Shown one piece after another: positions 42,530-46,321 of a DNA stretch of 46,321 nucleotides. Origin of the DNA: Campylobacter troglodytis (GTDB lineage Bacteria; Campylobacterota; Campylobacteria; Campylobacterales; Campylobacteraceae); the NCBI RefSeq assembly GCF_006864425.1, contig NZ_QHLI01000018.1:1-46321 (forward strand), written 5' to 3'. Each line of letters begins with the position of its first letter. Within the stretch, counting starts at the first letter, position 1. A model generated the notes under the pieces. That model saw only the letters and a program-made list of their open reading frames with translations. It was not told the origin of the DNA and did no database searches. Made by a program: the position numbers and the translations under genes.

Positions 42530-44897
42530 GATTGAAATTTCAGGGCTTGTGCAAGGGGTTGGCTTTCGCCCCTTTGTCTTTAAGCTAGCCACTCAAAAAA
42601 GCCTCTTAGGCGAGGTGTATAATGACACAAAGGGCGTTGTCATCGTGCTAAGATGCACTCAAAATGAATGCGATGCCTTTGTGAGCGAGCTTAAAGCGAA
42701 TTTGCCAAGTCTAGCTAGGATAGATAGTTTAAACATTTCACAAATTAAGTGCGAGGCTTACGAGGACTTTAAGATAAGTTTCTCTCGCGTAAATTTAAAA
42801 ACAAGCCCTATGTTAAGCGATTTTTCTTTTTGTGCTGAGTGTGAAAAGGAATTTTATGAGCCTACAAATCCTCGCTTTCACTACCCCTTCATCACTTGCA
42901 CTCACTGCGGGGTGAGATTTTCCATCATCAAAGCACTTCCTTATGATAGAAAAAACACCACTATGAGTGAATTTAAGATGTGCGAATTTTGCAAAAGCGA
43001 GTATGAAGACCCCTTAAACCGCCGCTTTCACGCCCAGCCCATATCTTGTCCTAGCTGTGCGATTAAGGTCAGTTTAATGGTAGTTGATTTTTCAAAATTA
43101 GATAATTTTGAAAATTTGCAAGGGCTAAATAAGGGCGAAGGTAAAATAAATTCAAGCCTTAATGGTTTTGAAAATTTACAAGAACTTGAAATTAAAGCTA
43201 GCAAGATTAAAGAAAATTCAAGCCTTGCTAATGTTGAAAACTCGACAAATTTAACTTCAAGCCTTGCAAAAAATAGCCTTAAATTCAAAGAACTAGCCAC
43301 AAATGAAGAGGCGTTCAAGCAAGCAGCTATGCTATTAAAAGAGGGCAAAATCCTTGCTATCAAGGGGGTTGGGGGCTTTCATTTGTGCTGCGATGCCTTA
43401 AATCAAGAGGCTATTTCAGAGTTAAGACTTCGCAAGCACCGCCCCGCCAAGCCCTTGGCTGTGCTTTGTAAGGATTTAAATCAAGCAAAAACCCTAGCAC
43501 ACATAAATGAAAAAGAAACTGTGCTTTTAAGCTCAAACATCAAGCCCATAGTGCTTTTAAAGGCAAAAAACGAGCTAGGACAAATAGCCTTTGACACCGA
43601 CAAAATAGGCATTATGCTAGCCTACACCCCCTTTCAGCTCTTGCTTTTTGAGTATTTTAAAAACCCTATCATAGCCACAAGTGCGAATTTAAGCGGAGAA
43701 AGCATTATTTACAAAGAAGAGGATTTGTTTTCAAAGCTAGACGGGGTCTTTGACGCAGTTTTAAGCTATGACAGAGAGATACAAAATCCAAGCGATGATA
43801 GCATAGCCCAAATCATAGACGGTGAAACAATGTTTTTGCGAACCTCAAGGGGCATTAGCCCTGTTTATACTGGGCTTGATGAGCATTTTAAAAAAGCAAA
43901 TGCCCTTGCCTTAGGAGCTGAGTTAAAAAATCAATTTGTAATTGCAAAGGATAAAAAGCTCATTATCTCGCCTTACATAGGCGATTTAAAAAGCCTTGAT
44001 ACCACAAACCGTTTTAATGATTTGCTTGAATTTTTTAAAAAAAGCTATGACTGTGAATTTAAAGAGATCATAGCCGATAAGCATCCTCAGTTTGCCTACA
44101 CAAAGGCTTTTAAGCCTAGTACAAAGGTGCAGCATCACTACGCTCACCTTTGTGCCACGCTTTTTGAGCATAAAATTTACAGCGAAACACTTGGCTTTGT
44201 CTTTGATGGCACGGGTTATGGGGATGATGGGCATATTTGGGGTGGGGAGATTTTAAGGGCAAATTTATCAAGCTATAAAAGAGTGGGGCATTTTAGCGAG
44301 TTTAAACTCATAAATGCTGACATAAAAAATATAAAAAATCTTGCTTTAAGTTTAATTTGGCAGTTAAATTTAGAAGACGAGGCAAGGGATTTTTTATATA
44401 AAATTGAGTCTGTGAGGCTTAAAAACCTTGCTAAAATTCACGCACACAGCAAACTTTATACAAGCTCATTAGGACGCATAATCGATGCCTTTGGAGCTGT
44501 GATTTTTGGCAAAGAAAGGCTTGATTATGAGGCTCAAATAGGGCTTTTGATGGAAAAGCATTTCGATGAAAAGCTAGCTTATAGCTATGAATTTGAGCTT
44601 AAAGGCAGTGAAATTTGCGTGAAAAATGCCTTTAAACAAGCCTTTAAAGATGACGCTCGCCACGTTTGCACGGGCTTTTTAAATGCCTTGGCTAGCTGCA
44701 TCATAAGCTACACTCAAAAGGACGAGCTTCAAAATGGCAAAAAGGAAGTGGCACTTTGCGGAGGGGTTTTTCAAAACAAAACCTTGCTTAAAATCCTAAA
44801 CAAAAGAGGCTTTAAATATAAAGTATCTTTAAATTTCCCCCCAAATGACAGCTCAATCGCACTAGGACAAATGGTGCATTTTTTATACAAGGGTTGA
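42510..44897 (+). CDS. hypF: Carbamoyltransferase HypF ([NiFe]-hydrogenase maturation)
   Basis: 795 residues. HypF converts carbamoyl phosphate to carbamoyl-AMP and loads HypE for cyanide-ligand synthesis. Domain order is intact: acylphosphatase (GLVQGVGFRPFVFK, residues 11-24), two zinc-finger pairs (CAECEKEFYEP...CTHCGVRF...CEFCKSEYEDP...CPSC), the YrdC-like domain (AIKGVGGFHLCCDA, LRKHRPAKPLAVL) and the Kae1-like domain (VQHHYAHL, FDGTGYGDDGHIWGGE, LCGGVFQNKTLL). An insert of about 70 Asn/Ser-rich residues (DNA about 43085-43310) lies between the zinc fingers and YrdC. hypB/C/D/E are not seen before the window ends. Confidence 0.95.
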   Translation: MCRFGFKIEISGLVQGVGFRPFVFKLATQKSLLGEVYNDTKGVVIVLRCTQNECDAFVSELKANLPSLARIDSLNISQIKCEAYEDFKISFSRVNLKTSPMLSDFSFCAECEKEFYEPTNPRFHYPFITCTHCGVRFSIIKALPYDRKNTTMSEFKMCEFCKSEYEDPLNRRFHAQPISCPSCAIKVSLMVVDFSKLDNFENLQGLNKGEGKINSSLNGFENLQELEIKASKIKENSSLANVENSTNLTSSLAKNSLKFKELATNEEAFKQAAMLLKEGKILAIKGVGGFHLCCDALNQEAISELRLRKHRPAKPLAVLCKDLNQAKTLAHINEKETVLLSSNIKPIVLLKAKNELGQIAFDTDKIGIMLAYTPFQLLLFEYFKNPIIATSANLSGESIIYKEEDLFSKLDGVFDAVLSYDREIQNPSDDSIAQIIDGETMFLRTSRGISPVYTGLDEHFKKANALALGAELKNQFVIAKDKKLIISPYIGDLKSLDTTNRFNDLLEFFKKSYDCEFKEIIADKHPQFAYTKAFKPSTKVQHHYAHLCATLFEHKIYSETLGFVFDGTGYGDDGHIWGGEILRANLSSYKRVGHFSEFKLINADIKNIKNLALSLIWQLNLEDEARDFLYKIESVRLKNLAKIHAHSKLYTSSLGRIIDAFGAVIFGKERLDYEAQIGLLMEKHFDEKLAYSYEFELKGSEICVKNAFKQAFKDDARHVCTGFLNALASCIISYTQKDELQNGKKEVALCGGVFQNKTLLKILNKRGFKYKVSLNFPPNDSSIALGQMVHFLYKG

Positions 44898-45387
44898 AAA
44901 CTTTTCAAACGGACACAGCGTTATTATGAGCCGTGAAAACGCCGAAGTAATCCACAAATCTAAGCAAAAGCTAAAAATCTTTTGTAATATTAAGCATTGT
45001 AAAACATCTATAAAATCACGCTTTATTATGAAATTCAGCTATCTGCATTATGCAATATGCGTTTCGCACCAAAAGCTTCCTTGAGAAAGTGGAATTTGCC
45101 CTATTTTAAGCCCCCTTTAGTGCGGAGGGCTTACTTCGCAAGGCTTGTAATCCGCCCTGTGCGGAGAGGGGGGGGGGGTTTGCTTCGGCTATGCTGCAAC
45201 CTATCCTATGCGTAGTGGCTTTTGCTTCGTGCTACGCGTCTTGCAACCTGCCATATGCCAAGAGAGGTTTTTTGCTTCGGCTATGCCTTGTCATCCGCCT
45301 TGTGCGGAAAGTAAATCCTCAAAAGCCTATGCCGTGCGGTGTGGGTTTTACTTCGCTACTCTTGCAACCCACACTGTGAGGGTGTGC

Positions 45388-45426
45388 CGTCATTGCGAGA
45401 CTTGTGACAGCAAGTCGTGGCAATCC
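45388..45426. repeat. CGTCATTGCGAG ... CGTGGCAATCC hairpin
   Basis: The two ends pair (ATTGC / GCAAT) around a GACTTG-TGACAG-CAAGTC stem-loop. The ends match the elements at 6992 and 9117; such GTCATTGCGAG/GGCAATCC hairpins are common intergenic repeats in bacteria. Confidence 0.6.
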
Positions 45427-45472
45427 ATAAATTCCATAAATTTCAAAGCAAAACCCTAAATTTTGTCATATG

Positions 45473-45613
45473 AAGCGTTGTGAAATATCTCAAAATTCAA
45501 AAAAGAGATTTTTTACAACGCTTGGCTCTTAACCCGCTGGATCGCTTTCTTGCGAAAGCTCAAAATGACAAAAAATCCGTCATTGCGAGCGAAGTGCGGT
45601 AGCACAAAGCGTG
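45473..45613 (+). repeat. 141-bp direct repeat, copy 1
   Basis: Identical base for base, as far as I can read, to 46181-46321 (offset 708 bp). Contains the hairpin CGCTTTCTTGCGAAAGC and the unit CATTGCGAGCGAAGTGCGG. Confidence 0.85.
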
Positions 45614-45684
45614 ATGGCTGGGGCGTAGCGGTTTTTGCGTAGCAAAAATGTGTTAGCAGACGCGTAGCACGAAGTAAAATCCAC
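45611..45684 (+). repeat. GTGATGGCTGGGGCGTAGCG repeat, copy 1
   Basis: Runs from GTGATGGCTGGGG to ACGAAGTAAAATCCAC. A second copy lies at 46074-46147 (offset 463 bp) with a few substitutions, for example TTGCGTAG/TTACGTAG. Confidence 0.75.
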
Positions 45685-46180
45685 TAAAATTTAGGCTTTG
45701 CCTGAATTTGTCATACTGAGCGTGTGCTAAGTATCTACTATACACAAAGTGCGTTTTTACCCTTGTGAATTCGTCTAAAATTCAAACAAAATGCTTAAAT
45801 TGCAAACTAATTTGAAATATTGTTTTTGCCAAAATTTTGTTTTGCAAAGACTTTGTAGAGTTTCAAGGGCTGAATTTTGTGGCAAAATATTCAAATTCAA
45901 GGCGACAGCCTTGAAAGTGCCAACAAGAAATGTTTAGTGCAAAAAACAAAGTGTTTTTGCTTACAGTTACAAGACGAGTAAACAGAAAGTAAAATCTAAA
46001 ATTCACACAGCGAAAGCAAAAATTCAAAGCAAAAGTTCAAAATTTCGTCATTGCAAGCACGGTAACACAAAGCGTGATGGCTGGGGCGTAGCGGTTTTTA
46101 CGTAGCAAAAATGTGTTAGCATACGCGTAGCACGAAGTAAAATCCACAAAGGCAAAGACATAGCCACTTGCCCTCATACT

Positions 46181-46321
46181 AAGCGTTGTGAAATATCTCA
46201 AAATTCAAAAAAGAGATTTTTTACAACGCTTGGCTCTTAACCCGCTGGATCGCTTTCTTGCGAAAGCTCAAAATGACAAAAAATCCGTCATTGCGAGCGA
46301 AGTGCGGTAGCACAAAGCGTG
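46181..46321 (+). repeat. 141-bp direct repeat, copy 2 (continues beyond the window)
   Basis: Copy of 45473-45613. The match is still perfect at the last base, so the repeat probably continues past the right edge into another GTGATGGCTGGGG unit. Confidence 0.85.

Larger units (their letters stand above)
44898..46321. other. 1.4-kb gene-free repeat region at the right end
   Basis: No credible gene. It contains a G11 run (45168-45178), several GCTTCGGCTATGC / CTTCGTGCTACGCGT units with CTTGCAACC, a GTCATTGCGAG...CGTGGCAATCC hairpin (45388-45426) and a 141-bp exact direct repeat (45473-45613 and 46181-46321). Short frames at 45191-45459 are made of these repeats. Confidence 0.7.

Noticed and set aside
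45168-45178. G11 run as a second phase-variable gene
   Set aside because: No open frame with a start and RBS crosses it; surroundings are repeats.
45191-45459. Two overlapping frames of 62 and 83 codons at the right end
   Set aside because: Built from GCTTCGGCTATGC and CTTGCAACC repeat units; composition is not protein-like.

Overview
The window is AT-rich and looks like a chromosomal segment of a Campylobacter species. The best evidence is the block argG (minus strand) facing an S4-domain protein, tsaE, lptB and rpoN (plus strand), a gene order I recall from Campylobacter jejuni. A Kae1-like protein directly upstream of hypF also fits, as do RBSs of the AAAGGA type, -10-dominated promoters and poly-G tracts. 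Synteny is from memory and was not computed.

Layout. 1-15500 is an accessory block, all on the minus strand. It holds four aldo/keto reductases (one cut by the left edge), a short-chain dehydrogenase, a flavodoxin-like protein, a metallo-beta-lactamase-fold protein, a P460-type cytochrome, an acetyltransferase, one intact and one broken MFS transporter, and two MerR-family regulators. Six of these proteins carry twin-arginine (Tat) leaders. Seven promoters have TTGACA-type -35 and TATAAT-type -10 boxes separated by exactly 19 bp, most with a dyad in the spacer, which is the MerR signature. The block therefore reads as an aldehyde/electrophile-response regulon with much of its enzymology sent to the periplasm. 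16125-17957 encodes a Na+/phosphate cotransporter. 18363-25026 is a surface-polysaccharide block: a poly-G phase-variable transferase-like gene, a HAD phosphatase, a nucleotidyltransferase-kinase fusion and a nucleotidyltransferase. thiH and thiG follow, separated by a fused restriction-methylation enzyme and repeat-rich DNA. leuD-leuB, argG, the tsaE-lptB-rpoN cluster, a zinc-peptidase-like gene and a Kae1-like/hypF pair complete the coding content. The last 1.4 kb has only repeats.

The most unusual signals are these. (1) A family of about 110-nt hairpins whose stems differ completely in sequence yet stay complementary around a conserved bulged apical helix. (2) Four Tat-tagged enzymes with a second, well-placed RBS (AAAGGA or AAAGGGG, 6 nt, ATG) exactly at the leader/enzyme junction, suggesting exported and cytosolic forms from one gene. 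(3) Extreme density of AAATTCA/TGAATTT, including Asn-Ser-rich low-complexity inserts in otherwise conserved proteins. This motif contains RAATTY, the methylation site tied to DNA uptake in C. jejuni. (4) A G15 tract that currently puts a surface-polysaccharide gene out of frame. Two IS1595-type insertion sequences, both decayed, have clear terminal inverted repeats and target duplications.
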